From: Vreelandella neptunia
GTDB lineage: Bacteria; Pseudomonadota; Gammaproteobacteria; Pseudomonadales; Halomonadaceae
Direction: 5' to 3'
Assembly: GCF_022489065.1 (NCBI RefSeq)
Contig: NZ_JAKVTW010000001.1
Span: 62,001 to 126,000, forward strand
Length of the DNA: 64,000 bases
A program made the translations under genes and the position numbers. The notes under the pieces were generated by a model. That model made no database searches, was not told the origin of the DNA, and worked only from the letters and a program-made list of their open reading frames with translations. Below are positions 1-9,316 of this stretch, piece by piece. Each line of letters opens with the position of its first letter. Position 1 is the first letter of the stretch.

Positions 1-1
1 C

Positions 2-193
2 TGGAGTCTCAATCTCACCACTTCGAGTGCCGCGCCGTTAACCGCTTATATCGCCTCATTCTCAAGTCCTGAGGGGCTGTTCTGGGCCAAGCTGTCCGCC
101 GCTTCCACCATGGCCATTGCGCCTATTTTGATACTTGGTTGGATGACCCAAAAACAAATGGTACGTGGCCTGACCTTTGGTGCCGTCAAGTAA
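2..193 (+). CDS. Carbohydrate ABC transporter permease, C-terminal fragment (cut by window edge)
   Basis: The window opens inside this gene; 63 codons remain before the TAA. The visible tail has a hydrophobic membrane stretch (LSAASTMAIAPILILGW) followed by a short polar end (TQKQMVRGLTFGAVK). This is the typical C-terminus of MalG-type inner-membrane permeases of sugar/polyol ABC importers. It sits 12 bp before the MalK-type ATPase and on the same strand, so it is probably the second permease of a sorbitol/mannitol importer. The family assignment rests on a short tail plus context; the substrate is inferred from the dehydrogenases downstream. Confidence 0.8.
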   Translation, partial: WSLNLTTSSAAPLTAYIASFSSPEGLFWAKLSAASTMAIAPILILGWMTQKQMVRGLTFGAVK

Positions 194-205
194 AGGATAT
201 TCCTC

Positions 206-1357
206 ATGGCAACACTACAACTGAAAAATATTACCAAGCAATTTGGCGATACCGAAGTGATCAAAGGCATCGACCTTGAGGTGAATGACCGTGAATTTGT
301 GGTCTTCGTCGGTCCTTCGGGCTGCGGTAAATCAACCCTGATGCGCATGATTGCCGGGCTCGAAAGCGCCACAGATGGCGACATCCTCATTGATGGTCAG
401 CGGATCAATGATGTTGGCCCGGCGGATCGCGGCCTGGCCATGGTGTTTCAGAGCTATGCGCTTTATCCCCACATGACGGTGGAAGGCAACATGGGCTTCA
501 GCATGCGCCTGGCGGGTGTTCCCAAGGAGGAGCGGCGCGCCAAGGTGCTGGAAGCGGCCAAGATTTTGCAGCTAGAGCCGCTGTTAGACCGTAAGCCCAA
601 AGCGCTCTCCGGCGGTCAGCGCCAGCGGGTAGCGATTGGCCGGGCGATTGTGCGTAACCCCAGCATCTTCCTGTTTGATGAGCCGCTCTCCAACCTGGAT
701 GCCGCGCTGCGGGTGCAGATGCGTATCGAGCTGGCGCGCCTGCACGATGAGCTGGACGCCACCATGATCTACGTCACCCACGACCAGATCGAAGCGATGA
801 CCATGGCGGATAAAATCGTCGTGCTCCACGATGGCGTGGTGGAGCAGGTGGGCTCGCCCATGGCGCTCTACCATCATCCTCGCAATCGCTTTGTGGCCGG
901 CTTTATTGGCTCACCGAAAATGAATTTTCTTCCGGTAACACTGACCGGTGTAACGCCTGAAGGAGTGGGTATTCGCCTGCCCGGTGGCGGTGAGCGCAGC
1001 GTACCGGCTGATGGTACGCACTTGGATGCTAACGCGACCCTTGAGCTGGGTGTTCGCCCTGAACACCTAGTGCTCGATGAACAGGGGCCGTTGAGTGGTG
1101 AAATCAAGGTGTTGGAGCGCCTAGGTGGTCAAACCTCGCTCTATGTTCAGATGGACGATGAGCTAATTACGATCATGGCCGATGGCGATGTGGCTTACCG
1201 GGTAAACGACACGGTGCGTTTTGGCTTTGCCCCCGAGCGTGCCCACTTGTTTGATGCCAGCGGGCTGGCCTTGACGAGCTTGCAGCAGCATCCGCTGGCG
1301 GGGCTGACCCGCCACGATAACCGTGCCCCAGGCTCGCCTTCCGAGGAGCCTGCATGA
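206..1357 (+). CDS. Polyol/sugar ABC transporter ATP-binding protein (MalK/UgpC family)
   Basis: A 383-residue cytoplasmic ATPase that would energise import of a sugar alcohol through the permease upstream. Visible motifs are Walker A GPSGCGKST (about 36-44), Q-loop FQSYALYP (about 81-88), the LSGGQ signature (134-138), Walker B FLFDEP and the H-loop THD. A C-terminal TOBE/MOI-like regulatory region (about 240-360) marks the CUT1/MalK type rather than an amino-acid transporter. AGGATA just upstream of the ATG serves as ribosome site. The stop overlaps the next ATG (ATGA), so translation is coupled to the HAD phosphatase. In known sorbitol/mannitol clusters (smoK/mtlK type) the same order occurs; the exact substrate is inferred. 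Confidence 0.93.
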   Translation: MATLQLKNITKQFGDTEVIKGIDLEVNDREFVVFVGPSGCGKSTLMRMIAGLESATDGDILIDGQRINDVGPADRGLAMVFQSYALYPHMTVEGNMGFSMRLAGVPKEERRAKVLEAAKILQLEPLLDRKPKALSGGQRQRVAIGRAIVRNPSIFLFDEPLSNLDAALRVQMRIELARLHDELDATMIYVTHDQIEAMTMADKIVVLHDGVVEQVGSPMALYHHPRNRFVAGFIGSPKMNFLPVTLTGVTPEGVGIRLPGGGERSVPADGTHLDANATLELGVRPEHLVLDEQGPLSGEIKVLERLGGQTSLYVQMDDELITIMADGDVAYRVNDTVRFGFAPERAHLFDASGLALTSLQQHPLAGLTRHDNRAPGSPSEEPA

Positions 1358-2037
1358 GGACACTCATCTTTGATTGCGATGGCGTGCTAGTGGATAGCGA
1401 AGCGCTCGCTGAAGGCACCCTTGTAGAGTACCTCTCCCGCTGGCTGCCTGACCTGGATATCGAACAGGAACTTGGTCAGGCCTTGGGGATGACCACGTCG
1501 GCGATTCTCGCCCATCTTGAGGCGTTAAGCGCCCATAAGCTGCCTCTGGATGCTACCGAGCAGGTGGATACCGCCATAGAGGCGCGTCTAGCGCGTGAGC
1601 TGAAAGCCATCGAGGGTGCCGATAAGGCGATTCGTAGCATCGCTCTGGAAAAAGCGGTGGTTTCCAATAGTCGGCGCAGCCGCGTATTAGCGTCACTGGC
1701 CAGCACTGGGTTGGCCAATGCCCTGGGCGAGGTGCCTATTTTTACCGCTGATCAGGTGGCTCATCCCAAGCCGGACCCTGCCCTTTATCGGTTGGCAGCT
1801 TCCCACTTAGGCCAAGTGCCACGGGACTGCCTAGTGGTTGAAGATAGCGTGGCAGGCGTGACCGCCGCCCATGCTGCGGGTATGTGCGTGATTGGTTTTG
1901 TCGGTGCCAGCCATGTGGATGCTGACCAAGCCGCGCGCCTTACACAAGCAGGCGCCTGGCGTATTTTAGAGCACATGCACGGGCTGGAAACCTTGGTAGA
2001 TGAGTGGCAAACCCGGGTTCAGCGCTCAACATCATAA
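1354..2037 (+). CDS. HAD-family sugar-phosphate phosphatase (beta-PGM-like)
   Basis: A 227-residue cytoplasmic HAD hydrolase. Motif I FDCDGVLVDSE supplies the nucleophile and acid/base aspartates (Asp7, Asp9). Motif II is VVSNS (about 100). The conserved Lys is in HPKPDP, and the motif III/IV acidic pair lies in VVEDSVAGV. An alpha-helical cap between residues about 15 and 80 places it in the beta-phosphoglucomutase/phosphatase subclass. Its ATG overlaps the stop of the ABC ATPase by 4 bp. HAD proteins of this kind occur in sorbitol/mannitol operons, where they are thought to dephosphorylate polyol or sugar phosphates. That role is inferred here; the fold is clear. Confidence 0.88.
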   Translation: MRTLIFDCDGVLVDSEALAEGTLVEYLSRWLPDLDIEQELGQALGMTTSAILAHLEALSAHKLPLDATEQVDTAIEARLARELKAIEGADKAIRSIALEKAVVSNSRRSRVLASLASTGLANALGEVPIFTADQVAHPKPDPALYRLAASHLGQVPRDCLVVEDSVAGVTAAHAAGMCVIGFVGASHVDADQAARLTQAGAWRILEHMHGLETLVDEWQTRVQRSTS

Positions 2038-2082
2038 CGTTTCCAGGCTATCACCGCGCCGCAAAAGAACGAGGTTATTTCA

Positions 2083-2868
2083 ATGAAGCTCAATAATAAA
2101 ATCGCCGTGATTACCGGTGGCGCCCGTGGCATCGGTTTAGCCATTGCCCAGCGCTATTTAGCCGAAGGCGCAAGCGTGGTGGTAGCCGATATTGACCGTG
2201 CCGCCATTGATGAAGCTGTAGCCACCCTGGAGCAGCAGGCAGCCACCGAAAAGGTGATGGGGGTGGAGTTAAATGTCTGCGACCAAGCCTCGATTGAGGC
2301 CATGGTAGAGGCGGTGACGCAGCGCTTCGGCGGCATCGATATTCTGGTCAATAATGCCGCGGTATTTGATTTGGCGCCGGTGCTTGAGGTCACTGAGTCG
2401 AGCTTCGATAAACAGTTCGCGGTCAACACCAAGGGCATGTTTTTTACCCTGCAGTCAGTGGCCCGTTCCATGGTCGCCCGTGGTCAGGGCGGCAAAATCA
2501 TCAATATGGCCTCCCAGGCAGGCCGCCGTGGCGAAGCCCTGGTAAGTGTTTACTGCGCCAGTAAAGCGGCTGTTATCAGCCTCACCCAGTCCAGCGGTTT
2601 GGATCTAATCAAACATGGCATCAACGTCAATGGCATCGCCCCCGGCGTGGTGGACACGCCGATGTGGGAAGAGGTCGACGCACTGTTTGCCCGTTACGAG
2701 AACCGTCCGCTAGGTGAAAAGAAACGCCTGGTAGGCGAAGCGGTGCCATTCGGTCGTATGGGCCTGCCGGAAGATCATACTGGCGCCGCGGTTTTTCTGG
2801 CCAGCCAGGACAGCGACTACGTGGTCGCCCAAACGCTTAATGTCGATGGCGGCAACTGGATGAGCTGA
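2083..2868 (+). CDS. SDR-family polyol dehydrogenase (sorbitol/L-iditol 2-dehydrogenase type)
   Basis: A 261-residue classical short-chain dehydrogenase, probably oxidising D-sorbitol (or galactitol/L-iditol) to the ketose with NAD. The cofactor motif TGGARGIG lies at 11-18, Asp36 after VVVAD indicates NAD preference, and NNAAV is at 90-94. The catalytic triad is Ser144, Tyr157 and Lys161 (YCASK). The C-terminus NVDGGNWMS matches SmoS-type sorbitol dehydrogenases. It follows the phosphatase by 45 bp with an AACGAGG ribosome site, inside the polyol operon. Substrate is inferred from the family and from the neighbouring transporter, mannitol dehydrogenase and xylulokinase. Confidence 0.9.
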   Translation: MKLNNKIAVITGGARGIGLAIAQRYLAEGASVVVADIDRAAIDEAVATLEQQAATEKVMGVELNVCDQASIEAMVEAVTQRFGGIDILVNNAAVFDLAPVLEVTESSFDKQFAVNTKGMFFTLQSVARSMVARGQGGKIINMASQAGRRGEALVSVYCASKAAVISLTQSSGLDLIKHGINVNGIAPGVVDTPMWEEVDALFARYENRPLGEKKRLVGEAVPFGRMGLPEDHTGAAVFLASQDSDYVVAQTLNVDGGNWMS

Positions 2869-2960
2869 GGTGGCCATAACACCTGAACCTGATCCGCATA
2901 CGATACCTTCGCTTTCAATCATCCCCATCGTGCCAAGTAGGCCTTGGCTGGAGAGCTCCC

Positions 2961-4448
2961 ATGACCCGACTTAACAATCACAACCTGGGCAATCTAACCG
3001 CCGATGTTGCCGTGCCTCACTATGACCGCAATGCGCTCACTCCGGGTATTGTGCATATCGGGGTAGGCGGCTTTCACCGTGCCCATCAGGCCATGTACCT
3101 GGATGCCTTAATGAACCAGGGCGAAGCGTTGGATTGGGGAATTGTCGGCGTGGGCGTACTGCCCGGCGACAAACGAATGCAGCAGGCCTTGGCCGCGCAG
3201 GATTATCTCTACACCCTGGTGGTCAAACACCCTGATGGCCAGTATGAGCCGCGAGTGATTGGCAGTATGGTGAATTACCTGTTTGCACCGGAAAATACCG
3301 AGGCGGTAATTGAGCAGATGGCGGAACCGTCGATTCGTATTGTGTCGCTGACGGTGACCGAAGGCGGCTACAATTTTCATCCGGTGAGCGGTGAGTTCGA
3401 TCTTGATAATCCTCAGGTGCGCGCCGATCTTGCTAACCCCACTCAGCCCTCTACTAGCTTTGGCCTCGTGGTGGAAGCGCTTGCCCGCCGTCGCTCGCGG
3501 GGGATAGAACCTTTCACCGTGATGTCCTGCGATAATATTCAAGGCAACGGCGACGTGGCCAAGCGTATGTTTGGCGCCTATGCCCAGGCGCGGGACGCCG
3601 AATTAGGCGCCTGGCTGGAAGCCGAGGTAGCGTTCCCCAATGCCATGGTGGACCGCATTACCCCGGTAACGTCGCCTACCGATATCGATGAGCTGAGCCA
3701 GCGCTTTGGCGTAGAGGACGCTTGGCCGGTGGTGTGTGAACCGTTCACTCAGTGGGTGCTGGAAGAGCACTTTCCCCTTGGCCGACCAGCCTTTGATAAA
3801 GTGGGCGTTCAAGTCGTTGAAGATGTCGAACCCTACGAGCTGATGAAACTGCGCCTTCTGAACGCCAGCCATCAGGCGCTCACCTATTTTGGCTATTTAG
3901 CCGGATATCGCTACGCCCATGAAGTGTGTCAGGATCCGCTATTCGTCGATTTTTTGTTGGGCTATATGCGCGAAGAGGGCACGCCCACCCTGGCGGCGGT
4001 GCCGGGTGTTGATCTCGAAACCTACCGCTTAACGCTGATTGAGCGCTTCGCTAACCCGCAAATCAAAGACACCCTGGCACGGCTCTGCGCCGAAAGCTCC
4101 GACCGTATTCCCAAATGGCTAGTGCCGGTGATTCGCCAGCAGTTGGCCCAGGGCGGTGAGATCTATCGGAGTGCCGCCGTAGTGGCCAGTTGGGCGCGTT
4201 ACGCGGAAGGGGTGGACGAGCAAGGGGAGTCGATTGAGATCGTGGACCGGTTGAAAGCCCCGCTTATGGCGATTGCGGCCGAAAACCGCACGCGACCCAC
4301 GGCCTTTATCGAAAATCGCGAGTTGTTTGGTGATTTAATCGACAGCCCACGTTTTGTTGAAGCCTATTTAGCTACTCTAAGTTCGCTGCACGAACGCGGC
4401 GCACGCGCTACGCTAGAGGGTCTGGCGTCGTCCAAAGGAACGTTGTGA
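2961..4448 (+). CDS. Mannitol 2-dehydrogenase (long-chain polyol dehydrogenase)
   Basis: A 495-residue cytoplasmic enzyme of the long-chain mannitol dehydrogenase family, converting D-mannitol to D-fructose with NAD. The N-terminal Rossmann site VHIGVGGFHRAHQ is at 31-43. The active-site pattern K-x4-N-x2-H (Lys296, Asn301, His304 in KLRLLNASHQ) matches Lys295/Asn300/His303 of the Pseudomonas fluorescens enzyme with an offset of one. Length is typical (about 490). The gene overlaps the xylulokinase start by one base (TGATG). D-Fructonate or D-arabinitol oxidoreductase activity is possible in this family, but the operon content favours mannitol/arabinitol. Confidence 0.93.
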   Translation: MTRLNNHNLGNLTADVAVPHYDRNALTPGIVHIGVGGFHRAHQAMYLDALMNQGEALDWGIVGVGVLPGDKRMQQALAAQDYLYTLVVKHPDGQYEPRVIGSMVNYLFAPENTEAVIEQMAEPSIRIVSLTVTEGGYNFHPVSGEFDLDNPQVRADLANPTQPSTSFGLVVEALARRRSRGIEPFTVMSCDNIQGNGDVAKRMFGAYAQARDAELGAWLEAEVAFPNAMVDRITPVTSPTDIDELSQRFGVEDAWPVVCEPFTQWVLEEHFPLGRPAFDKVGVQVVEDVEPYELMKLRLLNASHQALTYFGYLAGYRYAHEVCQDPLFVDFLLGYMREEGTPTLAAVPGVDLETYRLTLIERFANPQIKDTLARLCAESSDRIPKWLVPVIRQQLAQGGEIYRSAAVVASWARYAEGVDEQGESIEIVDRLKAPLMAIAAENRTRPTAFIENRELFGDLIDSPRFVEAYLATLSSLHERGARATLEGLASSKGTL

Positions 4449-5935
4449 TGTATATCGGGGTAGATTGCGGTACCCAGAGTACCAAGGTAGTGGTGGTAGA
4501 CGTTGAGCGAGGCATGATTCTGGCCGAAGCAAGCCGCGCTCATCGCTTGGATGAGGGTGAAAATGGCCGCCGGGAGCAGGCCCCCGCTGAGTGGCTAGCT
4601 GCCTTAAAAGGAGCATTTCTTGCCGCGCTGGATAAAGCCAGTGTATCGGCTAGCCAAGTGCGCGGAATTGGCGTGTCCGGCCAGCAGCACGGGATGGTGG
4701 CACTTGATGGCGATGGCGCGCCGGTGTACCCCGCCAAACTGTGGTGCGATACTGAAACCAGCGCCCAGAACGCCGATTTAGTTGCCCGACTGGGCGGCGA
4801 GGCAGGCTGTTTGGAGAAGCTAGGCCTGGTGCTGCAAACCGGCTATACCGCCTCCAAAGTGGCTTGGTTACGGGAGCAGCATCCCAATGCCTACCACCGC
4901 ATCGAAAGCCTGCTGCTACCCCACGACTACCTCAATTTTTGGCTCACTGGCGAACGGGTCACCGAAGCGGGCGATGCCTCGGGTACCGGCTACTTCGATA
5001 CCCGCAAACGCTGCTGGCAGTTGCAGGTATTTGAGGAAATAGCCCCCGAGCTAGATCCGGCACGAGTGCTGCCCCGTTTGCTGGAAGCCCATGAGCCGGT
5101 TGGCTTGGTGCGCCCGGCGGTGGCGCGCGAGCTGGGGTTGGGTGACCATGTGGTGGTCTCTTCCGGCGGCGGCGACAACATGCTGGGCGCCATAGGCACC
5201 GGCAATATTACTCCAGGGCTGATCACGCTGAGCTTGGGCACCTCCGGTACCGTCTGCGCGTATTCGGCGACGCCTGTAGAGTGCGATAGCGCCATGGTCG
5301 CTAACTTCTGCTCCAGTACCGGCGGCTGGCTGCCGTTGATCTGTACCATGAACGTCACCTCGGCCACTACACGGGTGCGTGAACTGTTTGGCTTAGACCT
5401 GGCCGCGTTTGGTGAGAAAGTGGCCAGTGCGCCCATCGGCGCCGAAGGCGTGACCGTACTGCCGTTTTTCAATGGCGAGCGTGTGCCGATGTTGCCCGAC
5501 GCCTCAGCGGATTTCCTTGGCTTGACCAGCTTGAACACCACCCAAGCTAATTTATGCCGGGCCGTAGTGGAGGGCGCCACTTTCGGGCTACGCTATGGGC
5601 TAGAATTGCTGGGTGATTTAACCGCCGGGGCTAGTCAGATCCGCTTGATCGGCGGCGGTGCCAACAGCCCCGTGTGGCGGCAGATGGTCGCTGACATTAC
5701 CGGGACTCAGGTGATCTGCCCTGAGATTACCGACGCGGCCGCACTGGGGGCCGCGATACAAGCAGCGTGGTGTGACCAGCGCGCAGATGGCGTAACGCTT
5801 GAAGCGCTGTGCGAACGTTTAGTTCACCTGGATGCGCAGTCGCTTGCCGACCCGCATCCAGACCGTGTAGCTGCTTATCAGCCGGTTTATGCACGCTATT
5901 GTGCCGCCCTTGAACAGCGCCACGGCGGTGTTTAG
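4448..5935 (+). CDS. xylB: Xylulokinase
   Basis: A 495-residue FGGY-family kinase phosphorylating D-xylulose to xylulose 5-phosphate, which the transaldolase downstream helps process. Visible are the phosphate-binding GVDCGTQSTK near the N-terminus, GVSGQQHGMV, LWCDTETSAQ, and the catalytic Asp in SSGGGDNMLGAIG. The C-terminal adenosine site is LIGGGANSPVWRQM. I place the start at ATG 4448: AAAGGA at 4434-4439 is 8 nt away, and the TGATG overlap couples it to the mannitol dehydrogenase. A GTG three bases earlier (4445) is also possible. Xylulose would arise from arabinitol or xylitol oxidation, so the operon handles several polyols. Confidence 0.93.
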   Translation: MYIGVDCGTQSTKVVVVDVERGMILAEASRAHRLDEGENGRREQAPAEWLAALKGAFLAALDKASVSASQVRGIGVSGQQHGMVALDGDGAPVYPAKLWCDTETSAQNADLVARLGGEAGCLEKLGLVLQTGYTASKVAWLREQHPNAYHRIESLLLPHDYLNFWLTGERVTEAGDASGTGYFDTRKRCWQLQVFEEIAPELDPARVLPRLLEAHEPVGLVRPAVARELGLGDHVVVSSGGGDNMLGAIGTGNITPGLITLSLGTSGTVCAYSATPVECDSAMVANFCSSTGGWLPLICTMNVTSATTRVRELFGLDLAAFGEKVASAPIGAEGVTVLPFFNGERVPMLPDASADFLGLTSLNTTQANLCRAVVEGATFGLRYGLELLGDLTAGASQIRLIGGGANSPVWRQMVADITGTQVICPEITDAAALGAAIQAAWCDQRADGVTLEALCERLVHLDAQSLADPHPDRVAAYQPVYARYCAALEQRHGGV

Positions 5936-5984
5936 TTAAGCGTCTTGATAAAGCGTCAGGATAGGACACATTTAAGGAGAGGTT

Positions 5985-6938
5985 ATGACCAGCCAACTGC
6001 AACAGTTGAAGCAACACTCGCTCGTAGTCGCCGATACCGGTGATCTTGAGGCTATTCGTCGTTATCAGCCACAGGATGCCACTACCAACCCCTCGCTGCT
6101 GCTCAAGGCGTTTAGCCTGTCCGGTTATCAAGCGCTGATCGACGAAGAGCTGAGTAGCGTTAAAGCCTCGGCTGGCAGCCGAGAAGAGCAGGTCAAACAT
6201 GCCGTAGACCGACTTGCAGTGGCGATGGGCAGTGAAATCTCCGCCGTTGTACCGGGGCGTGTTTCCACCGAAGTGGCTGCCCGGCTGTCGTTTGATACCC
6301 AGGCCAGTATTGCCAAGGCTCACGAGTTAATCGAGCTGTACGATGCCCGCGGTGTCTCACGCGACCGTGTGCTGATTAAGCTGGCCTCCACCTGGGAAGG
6401 TATTCGTGCCGCTGAAGTTCTCGAACGTGAGGGCATACAGTGCAACCTGACGTTACTGTTTAGCGAAGCCCAGGCTCAGGCGTGCTTTGATGCGGGTGTG
6501 TTTCTGATTTCGCCCTTCGTGGGTCGTGTAACCGACTGGTACAAAAAAGAGACCGGAAAAGACTACACGCCGGAGAGTGATCCGGGCGTTCAGTTTGTCC
6601 AGGGCGTTTGTGAACGTGCCAACCAGGGCGGCTACGACACCGTGGTAATGGGCGCTAGCTTCCGCACCACCGGGCAGGTGCTTGCCTTGGCAGGCTGCCC
6701 ACGACTAACGATTTCACCGGCGTTACTCGAAGAGCTGGATGCCACCGAAGGCAGTGTCACCGCACAGATTGGTTCTGGCGAAGGCAGTGGCAAACCCGCT
6801 GAGCCACTAAGCGAAGGCGCCTTCCGCTGGGGCCATAATCAAGATGCCATGGCCAATGACAAGCTGGCCGAAGGCATCCGCCGTTTCCACGACGACCAGC
6901 TTGAGTTAGAGAGCCTGATTGATAAACGCTTGGGTTGA
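5985..6938 (+). CDS. tal: Transaldolase
   Basis: A 317-residue class I transaldolase of the TalB type, exchanging a dihydroxyacetone unit between sedoheptulose 7-phosphate and glyceraldehyde 3-phosphate in the non-oxidative pentose phosphate pathway. The Schiff-base lysine is Lys132 in [12 protein letters not shown] and the conserved Asp17 is in VVADTGD, the same positions as in E. coli TalB. Thr-Asn-Pro-Ser at 34-37 and the tail [14 protein letters not shown] are also typical. It lies 49 bp after xylB with an AAGGAGAGG ribosome site and is the last gene of the polyol operon. A rho-independent terminator follows. Confidence 0.96.
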   Translation: MTSQLQQLKQHSLVVADTGDLEAIRRYQPQDATTNPSLLLKAFSLSGYQALIDEELSSVKASAGSREEQVKHAVDRLAVAMGSEISAVVPGRVSTEVAARLSFDTQASIAKAHELIELYDARGVSRDRVLIKLASTWEGIRAAEVLEREGIQCNLTLLFSEAQAQACFDAGVFLISPFVGRVTDWYKKETGKDYTPESDPGVQFVQGVCERANQGGYDTVVMGASFRTTGQVLALAGCPRLTISPALLEELDATEGSVTAQIGSGEGSGKPAEPLSEGAFRWGHNQDAMANDKLAEGIRRFHDDQLELESLIDKRLG

Positions 6939-6961
6939 TCGCTTAAAAACGTCATAAATAA

Positions 6962-6999
6962 ACACCGCCCCGGCTAATTGGCTGGGGCGGTGTCTTTTT
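6962..6999 (+). terminator. Rho-independent terminator after tal
   Basis: The stem ACACCGCCCC (6962-6971) pairs with GGGGCGGTGT (6984-6993) around a 12-nt loop and is followed by CTTTTT. It ends the polyol operon and separates it from the convergent cyanate operon, whose last stop codon is at 7022. Confidence 0.9.
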
Positions 7000-7021
7000 G
7001 AGTGTCGTTGTCAGTGATCGG

Positions 7022-7462
7022 TTACCACGATTTATAGGGTAAGAACTTGCCATTCAGGGTTAGCAGTACGCGGTCGCCTTTGGGGTCTTCGATTTTGTCG
7101 ACCTCCATGGTGAAGTCGATGGCGCTCATAATGCCGTCGCCAAACTTCTCCTGCACCACGTCTTTCAGGGTTTCGCCGTAAACGCCGACCACTTCGTATA
7201 GGCGATAAACGAACGGGTCCTGAGGGATCGCTTCATCCCAGGCTTTGGTGGGAAACGCTACTAACGCCTCAGCAACATCACTGTCGACCCCCAATGTGTC
7301 GCAAATCTGATGAGCAATGTCTTTGCTGGCGCTGTTCATGCCGTAACAGGCGGAGGCGACCCAAACCGGTGACATTCCCACCGCTTTACCAATATCGTCC
7401 CAGCTCATTTTTTTACGCGCTTTGGCGGCGAGCAGGGTATGACGCATTTCGAGCTTATCCAT
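7022..7462 (-). CDS. cynS: Cyanate hydratase (cyanase)
   Basis: A 146-residue cytoplasmic cyanase that converts cyanate and bicarbonate to ammonia and CO2 (through carbamate), giving detoxification and a nitrogen source. The N-terminal helix-turn-helix-like domain is followed by the C-terminal catalytic dimer domain. The catalytic residues Arg87, Glu90 and Ser113 (in YRLYE and IMSAIDF) correspond to E. coli Arg96, Glu99 and Ser122 with a constant offset of nine. It is the last gene of the operon and overlaps the end of the ATPase gene by 8 bp. The neighbouring transporter genes therefore most likely bring in cyanate. Confidence 0.97.
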   Translation of the reverse strand: MDKLEMRHTLLAAKARKKMSWDDIGKAVGMSPVWVASACYGMNSASKDIAHQICDTLGVDSDVAEALVAFPTKAWDEAIPQDPFVYRLYEVVGVYGETLKDVVQEKFGDGIMSAIDFTMEVDKIEDPKGDRVLLTLNGKFLPYKSW

Positions 7463-8417
7463 GACGAATCTCCTTGGGTGTAAACTTCACTAGCTTCTCT
7501 TCGTGCTCAGTGACAGGCGCTGTCTCTGGCAGGTTGGTAAGTGCTTCGGTTGTTGAATCCACGTGAACCGGATTTACCGGCGTGGGGTAGTAGAGGCCTT
7601 TGGGTTCGTTTTCCTGGACGCGCAGCCCACTGGAGCGATTAACCAGAAAATCGACCAAATAATTACGGATTTTGTAGAAGTTAGGGTGCTTGATGATCTC
7701 AGCACGGTTACGCGGCCTTGGCAGATCGATTTCAACCGCTTCGGCGATACGTGCTTCGGGGCCGTTGGTCATCAAGAAAATACGGTCAGCGAGCAGGATC
7801 GCTTCATCCACATCGTGGGTAATCATGAACACAGTCTGCTGATCGTGGGTCCAGATTTTGACCAGCTCATCCTGAATTACCCCACGGGTGAGGGCATCCA
7901 GCGCGCCGAACGGTTCATCCAGCAGCAGCAGTTTAGGCTTAGTGGCGAAGGCGCGAGCGATACTGACCCGCTGGCGCATACCCCCAGAAAGCTGCGAAGG
8001 TTTGCGGCTGACGACCTCTTTCAGGCCGACCATCTCCAGGTACTCCATGCTGTGTTCGGTGACCTGGCGCTCGCTCCACGCCTTCCACCGGGCACGAACG
8101 CCAAAGCGAACGTTCTCAAGGGCGGTTAACCACGGCAGCAGGCTGTAGTTTTGAAATACCACGCCGCGCTCAAGCCCAGGGCCATTGATCTCTTTGCCCT
8201 CCATCACCATGGAGCCGTCAGAGAATTGGTCTAGCCCGGCCAGGGCATTCATGATGGTTGATTTACCACAGCCTGAGTGACCGATAATGCAAACGAACTC
8301 GCCTTTTTGAAGCTGGAAGCTAACGTTTTCAAATACCGTTAGCGGCGGTGCATTTTTGCTGGCGCCAGGAAAACGCTTGGCTGCCTGCTGCACTTCGACA
8401 AATGCGTGACTCATCAT
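7455..8417 (-). CDS. ABC transporter ATP-binding protein, nitrate/cyanate type (NrtD/CynD-like)
   Basis: A 320-residue ATPase of the nitrate/sulfonate/taurine/cyanate family. Walker A is GHSGCGKST, the Q-loop FQNYSLLPWLTALENV, the signature LSGGMRQR, Walker B LLLLDEPFGALD and the H-loop ITHDVDEA. The C-terminal 60 residues are an extra polar extension, longer than in SsuB/TauB and typical of NrtD/CynD forms. The start has two adjacent ATGs (8417 and 8414); GAGGAG is better spaced for the second. Placed between permease and cyanase, it is inferred to drive cyanate uptake; nitrate transport is less likely because no nitrate reductase is nearby. Confidence 0.92.
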   Translation of the reverse strand: MMSHAFVEVQQAAKRFPGASKNAPPLTVFENVSFQLQKGEFVCIIGHSGCGKSTIMNALAGLDQFSDGSMVMEGKEINGPGLERGVVFQNYSLLPWLTALENVRFGVRARWKAWSERQVTEHSMEYLEMVGLKEVVSRKPSQLSGGMRQRVSIARAFATKPKLLLLDEPFGALDALTRGVIQDELVKIWTHDQQTVFMITHDVDEAILLADRIFLMTNGPEARIAEAVEIDLPRPRNRAEIIKHPNFYKIRNYLVDFLVNRSSGLRVQENEPKGLYYPTPVNPVHVDSTTEALTNLPETAPVTEHEEKLVKFTPKEIRHG

Positions 8418-8456
8418 TAACTCCTCGCGGTTGCTCTTTGTAGCGGTTCTTTGTAT

Positions 8457-9314
8457 TTATTCTGCATAGGTCACAAAGCGCGCCACATAGGCCAGCGACA
8501 TATCGAGCAGCATGCCGACAACACCGATCATCAAGATCGAGAAAATCACGCTGGTAAGGTCTAGGTTGTTCCACTCATTCCACACGTAGTAGCCGATGCC
8601 GGTGCCACCCACGAGCATCTCAGCGGCCACGATGACCAGCCAGGCGATACCGATAGAGATCCGCATGCCGGTTAAGATGGTGGGTGCTGCGGCGGGTAGA
8701 ATGACCTTGAAGGCAGTTTTCAGCGATGACAGCTCGTGAGTGCGGGCAACGTTGACCCAATCTTTTCTCACCCCAGCTACCCCAAAAGCCGTGTTAAGCA
8801 GCATGGGCCAGATCGAGCAGATAAAAATCACGAAGATTGCCGAGGCCTCTGAGTCGCGAATAATAAACAGCGCTAACGGCATCCACGCTAAGGGCGAGAT
8901 TGGGCGCAGTACTTGAATGAAAGGATTGAGCGCCTTGTACATCAGCGGAGACATGCCGATCAAAAAGCCGATCGGAATGGCTACCGCCGCGGCCAGCAGA
9001 TACCCGGTGAGTACCCGGTAGAGTGAGTAGCCCAACTGAATGCCAATGCCTTTATCGTTAGGGCCAGCATCGTAGAAGGGGTCTGAAAGCTCCTCCCAGG
9101 CACGTACCAGAATTTCTGAAGGCGGCGGGACCTTCGCGCTCTCCTCGGCCCCCGCTAGCAGCTGTTCGTACTCGCTAAGTTGTTCGCCTCCCCCCAAAGA
9201 AGGTGCGTGGTTGAGGCCCTCCCAGAGCCCCAGGCTTAAAAGCAGAATCAGCACGGCCAGTACGCTGGCGCGCACGTTGAGGCTAACGTTCCACTCGGTG
9301 GTTGTGCGATCCAT
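8457..9314 (-). CDS. ABC transporter permease, nitrate/cyanate type (NrtB/CynB-like)
   Basis: A 285-residue inner-membrane permease. The first membrane segment is at about 14-32, followed by a long periplasmic or loop region with GAEESAKVPPPSEILVRAWEEL. About five further segments and the cytoplasmic EAA-type loop (KTAFKVILPAAAPTILTGMRISIGIAW) mark it as a BPD_transp_1 permease of the nitrate/taurine/cyanate class. It ends 39 bp before the ATPase gene and begins 2 bp after the binding-protein stop, so the four genes form one transcript. The first loop is longer than in SsuC. Substrate is inferred from cynS. Confidence 0.92.
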   Translation of the reverse strand: MDRTTTEWNVSLNVRASVLAVLILLLSLGLWEGLNHAPSLGGGEQLSEYEQLLAGAEESAKVPPPSEILVRAWEELSDPFYDAGPNDKGIGIQLGYSLYRVLTGYLLAAAVAIPIGFLIGMSPLMYKALNPFIQVLRPISPLAWMPLALFIIRDSEASAIFVIFICSIWPMLLNTAFGVAGVRKDWVNVARTHELSSLKTAFKVILPAAAPTILTGMRISIGIAWLVIVAAEMLVGGTGIGYYVWNEWNNLDLTSVIFSILMIGVVGMLLDMSLAYVARFVTYAE

Positions 9315-9316
9315 GG